Source: Membranipora membranacea (Eukaryota > Bryozoa > Gymnolaemata > Cheilostomatida > Membraniporidae). From it: DNA of 64,000 nt. Positions within the stretch are counted from its first letter, which is position 1. Every line of letters begins with the position of its first letter. Shown piece after piece: positions 63,724 to 64,000 of this stretch. The notes beneath the pieces are model-generated. The model saw only the letters and a list, made by a program, of their open reading frames with translations, did no database searches and was not told the DNA's origin. The position numbers were made by a program, and so were the translations under genes. The stretch covers positions 16,302,948 through 16,366,947 of the forward strand of contig OU612071.1 of the NCBI GenBank assembly GCA_914767715.1, in the 5' to 3' direction.

Positions 63724-64000
63724 TAGAACACGCATCGTAACAGGGAGCTAATATTTTAGATGAGATATAGGGATGTCATTGCGAACTTCAAAACAGAGCC
63801 AATCGTCAGAGGGAGCTAATATTTTAGATGAGATATAGAGACATCATTGCGAACTTCAAAACAGAGTTTCAAGCGTTTCTAAGCTAGTAAAGAATTTTGC
63901 CCAATTATTGGCTATTTTCCCGAGGACCGTACCTATCGATTTTTGTCGATATCTTGCAAAATACCTTGATAGAAAACGCATTGTTACAGGGAGCTAATAT
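63724..64000 (+). repeat. Start of another copy of the 57.2-57.5 kb segment
   Basis: Matches 57,230-57,506 at an offset of 6,494 bp. It shares the GAGCCAATCGTCAGAGGG truncated junction (57,302 and 63,796) and the otherwise unseen TTTTCCCGAGGACC (57,421 and 63,915). The copy continues past the window edge. Confidence 0.85.

Larger units (their letters stand above)
1..64000 (+). repeat. Tandem satellite array, ~178-bp monomer, fills the window
   Basis: Every part of the window is a head-to-tail copy of one monomer. Landmarks that recur in order in nearly every unit are CTAAGCTAGTAAAGAATTCTG, a CCCCAGGACCGTACC block, ATCGATTTTTGTCGATTT, CTTGCAAAATACCTAGAT, CACAGGGAGCTAATATTTTA and a GACGTCATTGCGAAC block. 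All units have the same orientation. Spacing between equivalent landmarks is 178 bp, with single-base indels and one recurrent 110-bp deletion. No unique sequence longer than a fraction of a monomer interrupts the array, and it runs off both edges. Satellites of this length and organisation are typical of eukaryotic centromeric or pericentromeric heterochromatin; that location is inferred. The family and host are not recognised. Confidence 0.97.

Noticed and set aside
1-64000. CRISPR array
   Set aside because: There are no unique spacers between repeats, the unit is 178 bp, and no cas-like genes are present.
1-64000. CENP-B box
   Set aside because: I checked the TTCG and CGAA contexts on both strands by eye and none fits the TTCGNNNNANNCGGG pattern. 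Absence does not exclude a centromere, since many lineages lack it.
1-64000. Transposable element or retroelement insertion in the array
   Set aside because: No stretch departs from the satellite, no target-site duplications or terminal repeats are seen, and no reverse transcriptase or transposase frame exists.
1-64000. Bacterial interspersed repeat suggested by the GTCATTGCGA motif
   Set aside because: Only this short string resembles such elements; the unit is long, strictly tandem and fills 64 kb, which fits a eukaryotic satellite.
1-64000. Coding repeat of a large repetitive protein
   Set aside because: 178 bp is not a multiple of 3 and every frame has stops within about one monomer, so no frame can run through the array.

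Overview
The whole 64 kb is one continuous tandem satellite array. The basic unit is a monomer of about 178 bp, repeated head to tail in one orientation from the first base to the last, which I estimate at about 350 full-length units plus about 24 short ones. I see no protein-coding gene, RNA gene, transposable element, CRISPR array, telomere repeat or unique spacer. The short open frames are by-products of the repeat: 178 = 1 mod 3, so a frame can run only about one monomer before it meets its own start region in a shifted frame and stops. An array this long, with higher-order repeats, points to eukaryotic heterochromatin, most likely centromeric or pericentromeric and possibly subtelomeric or on a sex or B chromosome. 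I do not recognise the monomer sequence and cannot name the host. The 178-bp length is in the nucleosome-sized class of centromeric satellites (alpha satellite is about 171 bp, Arabidopsis CEN repeats about 178 bp), but I see no sequence match to either and no CENP-B box. Monomer 1 is about 39% GC by hand count.

Layout, left part (1 to about 30 kb): monomers of the 'AGATAGAAAACG' type are arranged in a five-monomer higher-order repeat of 889 bp, present as two almost perfect copies at 1-889 and 890-1778. The unit is then varied, expanded and shuffled. Larger segments are themselves tandemly duplicated: a 2,133-bp unit (4.8-9.1 kb), a 4,092-bp unit (7.3-15.4 kb), a 2,849-bp unit with one monomer lost in the second copy (18.1-23.7 kb), and a 4,097-bp unit (21.1-29.3 kb). 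A third, rearranged relative of the last unit lies at about 31.2-34.7 kb.

Middle part (about 30-47 kb): more divergent monomers appear first at 30.0-31.2 kb, and that block recurs at 35.4 and 39.0 kb. Here the array changes in two ways. The 'AGATCG' / 'GATTTTTTGC' monomer class becomes common, and a 68-bp truncated monomer with a 110-bp internal deletion appears. Tandem segments of 3,621 bp (35.0-42.2 kb) and 2,441 bp (42.2-47.1 kb) follow.

Right part (about 47-64 kb): 'AGATCG' monomers with many truncated units form tandem segments of 3,119 bp (47.1-53.3 kb) and 1,133 bp (53.3-55.6 kb), then mosaic copies at offsets of 5,206, 4,182 and 6,494 bp. From 60.5 to 63.6 kb the array is close to plain 178-bp tandem monomers. 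Both window edges cut through the array, so it extends beyond each side.

The biology visible here is repeat evolution: nested segmental amplification, local homogenisation, a single deleted monomer spread by later duplication, and a strong CpG-to-TpG/CpA substitution pattern. I found no evidence of a previously undescribed gene system.
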